Shown here piece by piece: positions 46,855 through 59,222 of a stretch of DNA of 64,000 nt. Below the pieces are notes generated by a model. The model had not been told where the DNA came from, made no database searches, and worked only from the letters and a program-made list of their open reading frames with translations. Made by a program: the position numbers and the translations under genes. Origin of the DNA: Gerris lacustris (lineage: Eukaryota; Arthropoda; Insecta; Hemiptera; Gerridae); contig OX578286.1 in NCBI GenBank assembly GCA_951217055.1, positions 28,216,720-28,280,719 of the forward strand. Reading direction: 5' to 3'. How positions within the stretch are numbered: position 1 is the first letter of the stretch; each line of letters opens with the position of its first letter.

Positions 46855-47755
46855 TTTTAATATAAATGTATTACTTCATAATCCTAAAATTAAAGTTTAT
46901 TTAATAAAAATAGCTCCGAAAAAAATAGAATGTAATATTATGAGCTTACAGCATTCTTAATTCTTACATTTCAGTTAATCTAAGACTATAATTCCTCTTT
47001 TGAAAGGTACATAGTTAACGAACGTTCACCAATTATTACGTCTTTTCCACTACTTCGTTCTATCTTTATAAATATCTCTAATCCCTAAAAAAAAGTAGTT
47101 ACTAATCGTATTAAGTTTCTTTTGATGTCTTTTAAAAATTTATATTTTTTAATATTACAACATAAAAACCCATATCGTCCTACAGTATTTAATTAATATA
47201 TTATAACTTTAATATAACATATGAAAAACCTCACCTAAAAAAAAAAATATTTAAAGACACAAACATTTCTATAAGATTTTTTTTTTTCGGAATGGGGTAG
47301 GGATAAATTCTTTTAGAAATTAGTACTTATAAAAGGGTTCAGAGGGTACTTATCCAAAGGGCTTTGCAAGTTCCAAGCCGCTTGAAATAGAAGAGCCGTG
47401 TGCTTAATTCCCTCCTATTAGAGATATGAGGGCAACCCTTTAGAAAATACTTATATAAAAAGGGTTTTTTCCACATATTGGATTTAGAAGCACTTTAACC
47501 ACTATCCCTACAGAGCACCTTTTAACTTGAAGTCCCCCCCCCCTCGACTCTTTTATGCTTTCTACCTCAGAAAGAGAATTTTTAGAAGGAGCTCCTAACA
47601 TACGAAGTCGTAAAAGCTACTTGAAAATCAATTACCTTATTTTTTAACTATCATTTATTATTACATAAATAAAATCTCTTAGACATCCTTAAAAAAAAAA
47701 GTTTAATTTTTTATTTTTGAATTACCTAACTATATTTAATTTGTTTACCTTATTG
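46855..47755. other. Unassigned AT-rich stretch
   Basis: No feature supported. Confidence 0.6.
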
Positions 47756-48162
47756 GTTAGAGGGGGTTAGAAGGGGTTAGAGGTAGTTAGAGGTAGTTAG
47801 AGATGGTTAGAGGTGGTTAGAGGTGGCTAGAGGTGGTAAGAGGTGGTTAGAGAAAGTTAGAGGTGGTTATAGGTGATTAGAGGTTGCTAGATGTTGTTAG
47901 AGGTAGTGAGAGGTGGTTAGAGGAGGTGAGAGGTGGTTAGAGCTAGTTAGAGAAAGTTAGAGAAAGTTAGAGGTGGTTAGAGGTAGTTAGAGGTGACTAA
48001 AGAGGGTAAGAGAGAGTTAGAGGTGGTTAAAGGTGGTTAGAGGTAATTAGAGGTGGTCAGAGGTGGATAGAGGTGGTCAGAGGAGGTCAGAGGTGGTTAG
48101 AGATAGTTAGAGAAAGTTAGAGGTGGTTAGAGGTGATTAGAGGTGATTAGAAGTGGTTAGTG
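47756..48162 (+). repeat. Decamer array (GGTTAGAGGT)n
   Basis: About forty variant copies of GGTTAGAGGT, G-rich on the plus strand and in strict 10-bp register, with point variants such as AGTTAGAGAA. It resembles but is not the arthropod telomere repeat TTAGG. Confidence 0.9.
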
Positions 48163-48164
48163 GG

Positions 48165-48310
48165 GTCCAGCATACGACCCAACAGCCTGTGAAGGGCATA
48201 GGTCTGCCAAAAGGCTTATACAACTACATAATTGCATATAGTGGATGGTAAGGGGTTAGTGAGTCGCATCATTATCTGTGCTGACCTTAGCATAGCAATC
48301 AGATCACCGT
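48165..48310 (+). repeat. SINE-like repeat, copy 2
   Basis: CCCAACAGCCTGTGAAGGGC, CTGCCAAAAGGCTTATACAA and GTGAGTCGCATCATTATCTG align with 32990-33175. Confidence 0.5.
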
Positions 48311-49822
48311 AGCTGCACAGCAACCCATTTATATAGCGATGCTGGGTGAATACAGAAAATCCGAGTGATAACTATATTGATCACTTAATGGGGAATAGAC
48401 TTTGAGAAAAATAATAGGGAAAGGGCTTAATGGTTGTCAAAGCATGTCATAGTCAGGATACTGTAAAATAGCGTCTACTTAATTAAATTTGTACTCGCTA
48501 GAGTCGGTCTTAACTTTTTAGGACTCCTCTCTTTTTATGAAAGCTGCCTTATTCTCCGCAAAGACATTGAAACCGATCTATAACTAGGCATTGTCTATCA
48601 TTGAAGCGAGCTTATTCCAATAAAATATTCAATATTAAGAAATTTATTGATCATGATGAATGTCATAGTTGAAGAAAAGTGGATGAGGGTAGTGTGGGGT
48701 AGAGTGGGGGTACTGGGTACAAAGTTCACCTTCCTAGTTAAATCCATATAACTACAACACTCCTATAAGAATCTTAACACCCGTTAACTTTACCCGTTAA
48801 CGCAAAGATTAATTGCGGTTTATTGATAGTAAAATTTAGCTTTTTCTGACGCAAACCAGATTGAACAGGGCTTAATAAAGAGGGAATCAAGGAAGAACTG
48901 GGGAAAGAAGAGAAGGAAAAGTGCTTAAAAACAAGACGAGGTTATTTTTGCCACATATCTAGAGCAGACGAAGAAAGAAAAGTAAAGAAGTTTTCTGAAA
49001 ATCGTCCAGAAGCAGAAAAAACAAGGTCAACAGGGAGACGAGAATATTGATAGCAGAAAATAGGAGAGAAAAAGGAGAATACTTTAGCTAAGATGCAATC
49101 CCTTGCTGAGGATACAAAGATATGCAATGAGTTTGCAAAAGACCCCTTGATGATGTAAAGCACAAAAAGAAAATGAAAAAGAAGAGAAAGACATTTTTAC
49201 TAAAGGAAGAATCTTCATTTTTGGTCTCTCGAGATTTCTTACATTATGGAGCATATGCAAAAGTTTCACTTCAAGATAAAATAAATTTGATATTTTCTTT
49301 ACAGGAAAAAAATATATAAAAGATTTTTACTTGGAAGTCCCTAAAAAATAAGATAGTCAAGGACTAGAGCTTAGATTTATGTCTCATCAGGGAGATATAA
49401 GGTAAAAAATAAAACCGCTTTTACAAACTGTTGGAATAGAAATTCCCGACTGCAAATGTCGCAATGTCCTTCCTTAACGTCGGCGTTTCCAAAAACCACC
49501 CGTTGAAAATATCAGACCATTAATTCTTGTCTCAAACTCAAAACCCCATGGGGTAAGAAACCACTGCAAAGCTAACCACATGGGACCAAGCGAATAAACA
49601 CGTCTGTTTAACAAAAATAATCCCTTGACGCCAAAAAATATCCTTCGTTTCCATTCTCAATAGAACTGGATATAAGTAGATAGTAACAATATTTTACTAA
49701 AAGTCTCTACCTTTCAAATCTTACCTTAACAAAAAATTGGCTATTTTAATTAACTTCTACTAAAGTAGAAAAATAAGCCCTTTCTCACAGACCTAGTCAA
49801 TCCCCACCTTGTACTATTAGTT
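48311..49822. other. Mostly unassigned; possible LINE tail at 48920-49050
   Basis: The plus frame near 48935-49050 reads CHISRADEERKVKKFSENRP then TRSTGRR. This vaguely resembles the 'GHV.RMDE.R..KK....RP....RRGRPR' end of LINE ORF2 proteins. The match is weak and broken. The rest shows nothing. Confidence 0.3.
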
Positions 49823-50078
49823 GGAGAGTGGCCATGTCCCGCGGTGTGGACAGTATGATTTTCATGGTCCTGAGTACGAACTTAGTAGACCAATAATCAA
49901 TTAGATTGTAGTTTGTCACTTAATAAGTTAGTTAGTAAAATATTACTCTAAATCAAAGAGGTCACCTATTAAGTGACAAACTACCATTAACTTGATTTTT
50001 GGTCTACTAACTAATTTCGTACTCAGGATCATGAAAATCACATTGTTCACCAAAAAAGGCGAAACATGGCCGCTCTCC
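49823..50078. mobile_element. Fold-back MITE
   Basis: GGAGAGTGGCCATGT at the left, ACATGGCCGCTCTCC at the right. GATTTTCATGGTCCTGAGTA then CGAA is inverted as TTCGTACTCAGGATCATGAA then AATC, and the arms run on to a small loop near 49930-49960. Confidence 0.75.
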
Positions 50079-51418
50079 ACCGGTTTGTTATTTTCAAATG
50101 CCTATTGTCAAGCTATGTCCCGCAGACGAACTTTGCCGACCACATATTCGTAAAAGGCACCAAAAGATTTACTTATACACAAAATTCTAGCTTGATGTTA
50201 GTCAGACACTTTTTTGCACATTAAATCTTGGACTATACAATTGTGGTGACAATATTGTTATGTTACTTTCTACTAACCTCTTTAGTCATAATCAATTATG
50301 AATGATACCACAAAATCTCAATCAAAACAACCAATAATTTAGTTAATAGTACTGTTGAAACTTTTATAACGTTGTGTACACGGTGATAGTTAATGGAATA
50401 GTTGGTGTCATTACGTCAACTATCACCGTTTAAATAAAACTTAACTTCCGTGAAAGGTTAGCAGTGCCCCTTCATTTTGAAGAGAGGTTTTAAACTTGGT
50501 AGAGGGGTGGGGGTGGATAATAAGTTTCAATACTCTATAATTTGGCTAGAAACACTGAAAGTGCGGAGTACAGAAGGTGGGGGGCCAAGATAGGTTCGTA
50601 ACCCGTAGGGCAAGGTCTACGCAACCTTTAGTCAGGCTAAACTATTATATCTGAGTAATAGATTACATCGTTCCAGCTCCTATCTGATAATAGTAATAGG
50701 TTCCAATACCTATTAATTTTGTAATAGGTGACAAATTTTATTTTTATACGTCACTTTTCACTTCTGCACCGGTTAGTCAGATAACTCGGAATTTAGGGTT
50801 TGTCACCCGTCACTGATTCTATGAATAATAATATAATATACACATGTATAACATATACATAAATTATATTATTATGGAAAAAAATAATAATAGTTTAGAT
50901 CACTCCCACCCCCTTCCCTAATTCACCTAAAAGAATAATATACGAAAAATAAAAATATAGGACAGGAATACAGGATGAAATAGGAGGTAGTTCGAACTAT
51001 GGAACCTAGAGTATACTATACTATCCATAATGCAGTTGTCACTGCCATCGTCACCAAGAAACAGGTATCAAGTAGTGATTGCTCCCACCACAAACAGAAA
51101 CAGAGTGACACTTAAGTCACTGGGTATCAAAGTCACAGAAACTTAGTATCAAGTAACACTCAAGACACCATGAACAATATTCTTCATTGATAAACGGTCC
51201 TTAGGTGTTAAGATTAATGCTCGTTTTCAAGTTTTATGTGTGTATATTATTATAATATAGAATGTAAATTATTAAGTAGAAAATAAGAGAACTTCTAATA
51301 ATAAATTCTATGAGTACGTTGATTAACATTAGACTAAACAAAGAGTATAAAGTAATTTTCAAAATAAGCAATGAAAGAATTAATAAAAAATGTAATAAAT
51401 AATATTTATTTGACTCAC
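50079..51418. other. Non-coding stretch next to the exon
   Basis: A CGGTGATAGTT...AACTATCACCG inverted pair lies at about 50382-50430. The rest is AT-rich and would be the downstream intron of the minus-strand exon. Confidence 0.55.
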
Positions 51419-51606
51419 TTGAATCTGTCTTGAAGTTCCGTTATACGATCCCTGATGGCCTGTATGAAGTCATCGTGTCCTGCTATCTGAGAAGTCACCA
51501 CTGAGAATCTGTGCCATTTGTACCGTTCCAATATGCTGAGCATTGCAGCAGTTTGATGTTCCACGCTGGGTGCCAACTGAAGCTGTAATGAACTCTGGCT
51601 AGCTCT
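51419..51606 (-). CDS. Nmdar2: NMDA receptor subunit 2 (GluN2-like) internal exon, amino-terminal domain
   Basis: A 188-nt exon on the minus strand, phase 0 in and two bases into a codon out. The acceptor is TTTCCTTTGTTATAG and the donor GTGAGTC. It encodes 62 residues starting [18 protein letters not shown], then [20 protein letters not shown] and [20 protein letters not shown]. Family knowledge: this corresponds to the LIVBP-like amino-terminal domain of GluN2 subunits, where 'S..QQ...ML.I...Y.W..FS.VT....G...F' is conserved. The protein is a plasma-membrane ligand-gated cation channel subunit that pairs with NMDAR1 at synapses; this domain lies outside the cell and tunes gating. The exon is less AT-rich than its flanks and has no stop. 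I found no neighbouring exon in the window, so flanking introns would be at least about 51 kb (3' side) and 12 kb (5' side). A retained exon in a decayed gene copy is a less likely alternative. Confidence 0.88.
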
Positions 51607-52440
51607 CTATAACAAAGGAAAGAGTAAGTTATAGTAACGAAATAAAATGTGTGGATATGATTAGTACACAATATAGTTTGGAGTAGATTATTAATGTAAT
51701 AAGTTTTTAACCCAAGGTCGTTTGCGGTAAGTGTGTGGCACTTTAATTGGGTGTTTCAAAGGTCTCAATGATTTGTATAATTTACATTCGAACTTGTGGT
51801 CTTAAGCACCTCCGTAAACAAAGTATTACCCATAACATAGTGTAGCCTCTACCTGATATCTCATTCTGTGTTTTACATAATTATTCATGTATGGATTGAG
51901 GTAGAATAAAAAAAAGCGAAGAAGCTTCTCTACAAAATAAATGTTTAATTTCTAAAACTAGCTTTTAGCCATCATCAGTGCTTGTAAAAGGTAAAAGATA
52001 AAACCCAACGTGGAGTCACATGAGAGACAAAAATGGATTATTGAGGTGTTAAGACAATCTGCAAAGGGTCCAACACACCTTCAGTTTAACTGTGCAGTTA
52101 ACCGTCTATAACATCTGTACACGCATTTGTGCAGTCATCTGAACAGAGGGTGGGTATAGACTACTCTCAGTTTACCCTTTAGTTCCGTCCTGAGTTTTCT
52201 CAGTTCAGATGTTACGACAGGTTCCATAAACAAAGTGACAATGGGTGACAAGAATAAGGAGAGCCTCATTTAAGCTAGGTTTACAAGATGCAAATTGGCG
52301 AGACAATTTTCGGGGACAGTTGACCTGAACTGATTGCAGGACCATCGCTAGCCAGTCCAGTTGATCAAAACCCGTTTACACAGGGATATAAATTGACGCG
52401 TGAATAGATGTCGAAAAATGGACAAAAACCAAAGCCCAAA
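51607..52440. other. Non-coding stretch upstream of the exon
   Basis: Begins with the exon's acceptor tract. GTTTAACTGTGCAGTTAAC near 52082-52100 is a small palindrome. No other exon is seen. Confidence 0.6.
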
Positions 52441-54078
52441 TAAACAGGTCAAGTGTGTGCTAGTCAGCACACAGCGAGGCCCCGTAGGCCACACTGTATA
52501 GTTAAAGTAGTACCCTATTGATGGTGTTTTTTAAAATGCTAAAAAGCTTACTTTGAACTATCCTATGGGTCTGATATTCTCAAAACACTTAAAAGAACTT
52601 CCGATAAAGTATTTTTTGCCCCAGAACCGGACTACAACCATATAAATACATCGAAAAGACCATAATTATAAAAAAACGTATTTTGTCAATAAAAAATAAA
52701 GTAATATTTTTTTTCGAAATTTCCAAAAAGTGGTATCTTTAGTTTTGGTCGAAGAATGTTCAGGAATTTTTTCAGATTTTTTGCACTTCACATAAGCGAG
52801 ATAGAGAGGAGGGACACGTTTCACACCCACTTCAAACTTGCCTACGCTCACCCTATCAAAGTTATAACCAAAGAATTATATATTTTTGTAATCAGCTCGA
52901 CGTACCCTTAAGTTTTTTTACCCTATTTTTTTTTTTTATGTCGCTATATTTTTAAAATATGTGGGTAGGTACAAGACACATTGTTAGCCGACAGGGTGGT
53001 TCATTAAGCTGACACACTGACTGCCCGACGCTAAATAATAAAAGTAACTGTAAAACCACAGGAAGGGAGTATCTGACTTTAGTAGCAAATAAAAATAAAC
53101 CAACTGCATTTGAAAGAAGTGTATTCTTCGTTGAAAATATACAGAATTGTACAAGTAATAATAATAAAGTTAATGAAAACAGAAAATATAGAAGTTTGGT
53201 ACCAAAAATTATAAGTGAAAAGCAAACATATAATAAAACCTTCAAAAATAAGAAAAAGAAGAAAAAAAATATATATATTTATTTAGTTGGAGAGTAAGAC
53301 CTGAGTCGACTTCAAACCAGGACCGCTAAGGAAGACTCGAAAGGGAGTAAGTTCATTAAGCAGCATCCGAAGACTGTCTAACACCAAAAGAAGAAAGTCC
53401 ACAAAGAAGAAGTAAATTAAACTGTAGTTTTTAGTTTAATTGAAAGGTGGTTTTTAGAGTGAAATAACAGACACTTTTATATAGATAGTCTATATCCGCA
53501 GGTACAGTAGGGTACGCAATACGGGGCTTAAAAGGGAGAGCACATTTTTACAGCATAAGTATCACTGTAGTAAGGTGTGATCTCTCCAGTGAGTCATAAG
53601 GAACTAAAAACAGCTGGAAGCCTTCAGTTGGAAGGGGGGTTTATCTAGTAGATATATTCCAAGCGTAGAGATAAATAGGTAAATATAGTAAATCATAATA
53701 ATAAAACATAATAATAATTTATGAAGATTGCATAATAATAACAACAAAAGGAAACTACTCTTGGTCTTATCTCTCAAAACAATAACAAAGGATTAACAGA
53801 ACTAATTAGAAAATACGGCATCTAATTCTTATCTTGTGATAAACATAAAGTAAACAATATCTTTAAATTCTTTTATATTAAAAATAAAAACAAATCATAA
53901 TGAGTAACTTTTATAAAAATTAAAATTAAGAACATAAAAGTTAGACTCCTAAACACACATACATGCCAAATTTCAAAGTGATCGGACGAAAGGTGCAGCC
54001 GTGAGAGCATGCGACAGGACAGACGGACAGACACAGGCAGGAAAATATAAGGGTCCTTGCTTTTGCCTACGGACCCAA
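52441..54078 (-). repeat. Family C repeat split by a solo LTR
   Basis: 52441-52981 (AACAGGTCAAGTGTGTGCTA onward) and 53956-54078 (ending TTTTGCCTACGGACCC) are the two parts of one inverse family C copy. The join point matches the uninterrupted copies at 14752 and 37062. Confidence 0.85.
52982..53955. mobile_element. Solo LTR, 974 bp, TSD CACAT
   Basis: The insert starts TGTTAGCC and ends CTAAACA, so it has the TG...CA ends of LTRs with short inverted TGTTAG/CTAAaCA termini. CACAT is duplicated at 52977-52981 and 53956-53960. No gag or pol is present, so recombination between two LTRs probably removed the interior. A 5-bp duplication fits Ty3/Gypsy or BEL/Pao. The orientation is not determined. 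Confidence 0.85.
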
Positions 54079-54314
54079 AAAAAAAAAAATACGCAACTGT
54101 TCAACTTGTCAAAATGGCGGCAATACCTTGACTCAGGTGGTGAGAGACAACCCCTACCACCCGGATCACATAGCTGGCCGCAGTTTACTGTCCTCGGTCT
54201 AATCTACGAGACAACAGCTTGCCAGGGCAATTATTGGTATCGGGACAGTTGGACAAAAAAACACAAAGCCAATAATTTAATGCCAGTAAAATGTCTTCTG
54301 AAAAATGTCGTGTG

Positions 54315-54600
54315 AAAACGACTTTAGTTATGAGGTTGCAGCTATATCACTCCTAGAAGAAGAGGAACACAGGAAAAAGAAATTGGGTTGAACAAAAAAC
54401 AAAAAAAAGTTTTGCACCAGTGATTATCACTTACTAAATAAGTAACACAATGGAGAGGAAATGCATGATTTCAGCAATTATTTAAGTACAATGGATGCGA
54501 AAGCATTTCAAATGCTCTTGAACAAAGCTGCTCCCATCATTGACACAATGATACAATCATGAGACAGCCAATATCTCGTTATATCTTCTGCACAAATTTA
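54315..54600 (+). pseudogene. PIF/Harbinger-like transposase N-terminal relic
   Basis: The plus strand contains ENDFSYEVAAISLLEEEEHR with KKK before a stop. After frame changes it reads DYHLLNK, then DFSNYLSTMDAKAFQMLLNK and, in another frame, NDTIMRQPIS. This layout (R.WV...N..R...G.Y..L...L......F...F.RM....F..LL..V.P.I...DT.MR.PIS) is that of the region just before the DDE domain in PIF/Harbinger nuclease-like proteins. The DDE part itself is missing; (AT)n begins soon after. 54090-54314 may be its 5' flank. Confidence 0.55.
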
Positions 54601-54713
54601 GATTATATTTTTAATTCCTTATAGATTCTCTAAAGCATATTGAATGCTGAGAATGCTCTAGAGGAAAATTGGCAATGACCTGTGTAATTTTTTCCTTCAG
54701 CTCATCTATTCTA

Positions 54714-54938
<225 letters not shown>

Positions 54939-55472
54939 AATATGTAGGAAATTATGATATAAAAGTACAAGGAATAAAATATAGTAAGCATTCTTCTACT
55001 AATATCATGTTTTATATGCGGGTCAAATGTCCGTTCCTAATATTGTTTTCTTATTTATTCTTTTGTTTTATGTGTTCTTTAGCTTCTTATTTTTCTTTGT
55101 TTATTTTTTAGTATATATATATATATATTTATACATACTTTCCCCAGAATATATTATTGGATTGTACCCTAATATGTTTAGGATACGGTTTCTATGTTAC
55201 AAAGGATAAAAGCTTGTCGAGGTCGTGTAATCCTTTATTTTTTCCCTCTTTTGAATTGACGAAGCGTAAAAGTTTACATGGTTTTTTTCCACCCTTGTTT
55301 TAAGGTCAGTAACCTTTTTAAGGGAGATGAGGGAGTTTGAAAGGTTATAGCATGAACATATCTGAATTTTAAGTAATGTTTGTGGGGAAATAAATATTTT
55401 CTTAACAAAACAATACTTAGCAAGCTAATGAGAGTAATTATAGTTAGTTATTGCTTAACATTATTATTATGA

Positions 55473-56230
55473 AATATGGTTTTTACAGCTGATAGATCGA
55501 CACGCCAACACAGCCATCCATTCAGAAATATGGTTTTAACAGCTGATAGATCGACACGCCAACATAGTCATCCATTCAGAAATATGGTTTTTACAGCTGA
55601 TAGATCGACACGCCAACACAGCCATCCATTCAGAAATATGGTTTTAACAGCTGATAGATCGACACGCCAACATAGTCATCCATTCAGAAATATGGTTTTT
55701 ACAGCTGATAGATCGACACGCCAACACAGTCATCCATTCAGAAATATGGTTTTTACAGCTGATAGATCGACACGCCAACACAGTCATCCATTCAGAAATA
55801 TGGTTTTTACAGCTGATAGATCGACACGCCAACACAGTCATCCATTCAGAAATATGGTTTTTACAGCTGATAGATCGACACGCCAACACAGTCATCCATT
55901 CAGAAATATGGTTTTTACAGCTGATAGATCGACACGCCAACACAGTCATCCATTCAGAAATATGGTTTTTACAGCTGATAGATCGACACGCCAACACAGT
56001 CATCCATTCAGAAATATGGTTTTTACAGCTGATAGATCGACACGCCAACACAGTCATCCATTCAGAAATATGGTTTTTACAGCTGATAGATCGACACGCC
56101 AACACAGTCATCCATTCAGAAATATGGTTTTTACAGCTGATAGATCGACATGCCAACACAGTCATCCATTCAGAAATATGGTTTTTACAGCTGATAGATC
56201 GACACGCCAACACAGTCATCCATTCATCAT
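55473..56230. repeat. 54-bp satellite-like array, 14 units, open on both strands
   Basis: The unit is GAAATATGGTTTTTACAGCT, GATAGATCGACACGCCAACA, CAGTCATCCATTCA. Because 54 is divisible by three, each strand keeps one frame open: plus MVFTADRSTRQHSHPFRN repeated 14 times (256 residues in all), minus MTVLACRSISCKNHISEW repeated (191 residues). The first four units alternate TTTTTAC / TTTTAAC; later ones are almost identical. No start context, domain or third-position pattern argues for a real protein. Confidence 0.92.
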
Positions 56231-57310
56231 AAGAGTATACAGTTAAACAAGTTTGGCAAGCCTAAGCACTATCTTAGAGTTGTAACATAAGACTTTGAAC
56301 GCTGATAGACTTAACTATATCTTTAGACTTTGTATGTTTATCTTTATAACTTTATTCTTTGTATGCCTGTCCTTGTAAGTTCAGACTTTGTATGCTTGTC
56401 TACTTAACTTAACTTTATCTTTAGCCTTTAGACTGTTTATGTTAATCTTTGTAACTTCAGATTTTGTATGCTTGTCTGAGAAATTTTAGAAATTGTTTGT
56501 CTTTGTAACATTAGACTTTGTGTGATTGTCTTTATAACTTTAGACTTTGTAAGTTCAGACTTTGTATGCTTGTCTGTGTAACTTAACTTTATCTTTAGCC
56601 TTTAGAATTTTTATGTTAATCTTTGTAACTTCAGATTTTGTATGCTTGTCTGAAAAATTTTAGACATTGTTTGTATTTGTAACATTAGACTTTGTATGAT
56701 TGTCTTTATAACTTTAGACTTTGTATGCCTGTCTTTGTAACTTCAGACTTTGTATGCTTGTCTACTTAACTTAACTTTATCTTTAGCCTGTAGACTTTTT
56801 ATGTTTGTCTTTGTAACTTCAGATTTATTATGCTTGTCTGAGAAATTTTAGACATTGTTTGTATTTGTAACATTAGACTTTGTATGATTGTCTTTATAAC
56901 TTTAGACTTTGTATGCCTGTCTTTGTAAGTTCAGAGTTTGTATGCATGACTACTTAACTTAACTTTATCTTTAGCCTGTAGACTTTTTATGTTTGTCTTT
57001 GTAACTTCAGATTTTGTATGCTTGTCTGAGAAATTTTAGCCATTGTTTGTCTTTGTAACATTAGACTTTGTATGATTGTCTTTATAACTTTAGACTTTGT
57101 AAGTTCAGACTTTGTATGATTGTCTTTTAACTTTAGACTTTGTATGCCTGTCTTTGTAAGTTCAGACTTTGTATGCTTTTCTACTTAACTTTATCTTTAG
57201 CCTTTAGACTTTGTTTTTTTGTCTTTGTAACATTTAAATTTGCATGCTTGTCTTTGCAACTTTAGACTTTGTATGCCTGAGATTGTAACTTAAGACTTTG
57301 AATGCCTGTC
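56231..57310. repeat. Degenerate ~27-30-bp repeat array
   Basis: Built from GACTTTGTATGCTTGTCTTT and GTAACTTTA variants, with longer superunits near 56340-57180 (TTAACTTTATCTTTAGCC blocks at about 170-200-bp spacing). Confidence 0.85.
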
Positions 57311-57344
57311 ATTGTATACTTGTTTTTGTTTTGCTCTTATTTGT

Positions 57345-57480
57345 TCCCTTGTGCCCCATGTACCATGTAAAGAGGCACAAATAGGATATTTACACTTCGG
57401 TGCACGACAATTTGTCCTCTGGTGCCCCATGTATAGGATATTTATTGAGACACAAATAGGATAATTACATTTCGGTGGAT
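57345..57480. repeat. Imperfect ~70-bp direct repeat pair
   Basis: TGTGCCCCATGTACCATGTA...GAGGCACAAATAGGATAT...CACTTCGGTG is followed by GGTGCCCCATGTATAGGATA...GACACAAATAGGATAA...ATTTCGGTGG. 57481-57837 is unassigned. Confidence 0.7.
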
Positions 57481-57834
57481 TACTTAATGTGACTATGGAT
57501 TAAAATATATTTTCTAAATAAAATTAGTAAACTTAATGTTCAGTTTAAGCTCTAAGCTCATAAAATCGCAGTGAAAAAGCGATACAACTTTTCTTTATCC
57601 TATTTTTAATATTTATTTTCCAATGAGTTCCATCTTCCCCTACTCATCGAACTTGAGTATATAGAAGTTACAGTATTTATAAATTTATTTTGGAATTACA
57701 ATAAAACAAATTAAATTAAATTAATCATGCTGGCTTAACCACAAATATTAAGTTTATTAGATTCAGTTATAATTAGTTTTTATTAAGGAAAACGAACAAA
57801 ATTAATAACTATTGTATAACGCAAGCTCACAAAC

Positions 57835-57837
<3 letters not shown>

Positions 57838-57922
<85 letters not shown>
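57838..57922. repeat. (AT)n microsatellite
   Basis: AT array with one ATGTAT break near 57891. 57923-58311 is unassigned AT-rich DNA. Confidence 0.95.
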
Positions 57923-57927
<5 letters not shown>

Positions 57928-58311
57928 GTTTTAGCGTAGTTTGTAATTAATTTAAATAAATGAGTATTAGAAAGTCTAAAAATTTAGTTGTCGCAGTTAA
58001 GATTAAATTGAGAACTCTACCGCTTTAAAGAGAAGATAGAATGGACACTCAGAACGACTATATTATATTCACTGCGGACCTTTCTTAAAAACTAAAATAA
58101 AATTAAGAGACACAGTTAAAATAAAAGCGAAAAAAAGGGCAAAGCAATTAAAATAAATTTCGACAAAAAAAGTCATAGTAAAAAAGGAGATAAGTAGATA
58201 CAAAAGGGTCAAAGAGCTTAACAGAGATTTGATCTTAGAAAAAGCGTTTATTTTTAAAAACCGTTCGTTAAAATTAACGATTTGTTCAATCTCTAATGTG
58301 TACCTTTTTTT

Positions 58312-58835
58312 AAGGGTTCGTAGGCAAACTGAGGACCCTTATAATTTCCAACGCTTGTCTATCTGTAACTGAACGGCAATCTGAGGACTCTTATAATTTC
58401 CAACGCTTGTCTGTCTGTAACAGAACGGCAAACTGAGGACTCTAATAATTTCCAATGCTAGTCTGTCTGTAACTGAACGGCAAACTAAGGACCCTTATAA
58501 TTTCCAATGCTAGTCTGTCTGTAACTGAACGGCAAACTGAGGACTCTTATAATTTCCAATGCTAGTCTGTCTGTAACTGAACGGCAAACTAAGGACCCTT
58601 ATAATTTCCAATGCTAGTCTGTCTGTAACTGAACGGCAAACTAAGGACCCTTATAATTTCCAATGCTAGTCTGTCTGTAACTGAACGGCAAACTGAGGAC
58701 TCTTATCATTTCCAACGCTTGTCTGTCTGTAACTGAACGGCAATCTGAGGACTCTTATAATTTCCAACGCTTGTCTGTCTGTAACTGAACGGCAAACTGA
58801 GGACACTTGTCCTTGGTTTTGCCTACGGACCCTAA
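58312..58835. repeat. ~60-bp array bounded by both family C ends
   Basis: Starts TTTTTTAAGGGTTCGTAGGC and ends GGTTTTGCCTACGGACCCTA. Between are about eight units of GAGGACTCTTATAATTTCCA, ACGCTTGTCTGTCTGTAACT, GAACGGCAAACT. The whole C interior is replaced by this array. Confidence 0.85.
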
Positions 58836-59222
58836 TGATAGGATGCGAGGAAGCTATGTGCCACACTAATTGACAGTCTATTTTCTTAAATCGAATCAAA
58901 AAGTGTCCGCCCCCCTCTATCTCGCTTATGTAAAGTGCAAAACATCTGAAAAATTCTTGAACATTCTTCGACCAAAAGTAAAGATACGTTTTTTTATAAT
59001 TATGGTCTTTTCGATGTATTTATATGCTTGTAGTCCGGTTCAGTGGGAAATAATTCTATATTAGAAGTTTGTTTATGTGTTTTGAGAATAACAGAACCAT
59101 ATAATAGTTCAAAGTAAGCTTTTTACCATTTTAAAAAACACCAACAATAGGGTACTACACAATACAGTGTGGCCTACGGACCCTCGCTGTGCGCTGACTA
59201 GCAAACACTTAACTTGTTTATT
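58836..59222 (+). repeat. B end followed by a partial family C copy
   Basis: 58836-58880 is the B terminus (GATAGGATGCGAGGAAGCTA then TGTGCCACACTAATTG). 58895-59222 is the second half of C (GTCCGCCCCCCTCTATCTCG to ACACTTAACTTGTTTATTT). Confidence 0.7.

Noticed and set aside
47756..48162. Telomere
   Set aside because: The unit is GGTTAGAGGT with many variants, not TTAGG, and unique sequence lies on both sides.
48920..49050. Confident LINE ORF2 tail
   Set aside because: Resemblance is short and broken; recorded only as a low-confidence possibility.
55473..56230. CRISPR-like array
   Set aside because: Units are contiguous 54-bp repeats without unique spacers, in a eukaryotic window.
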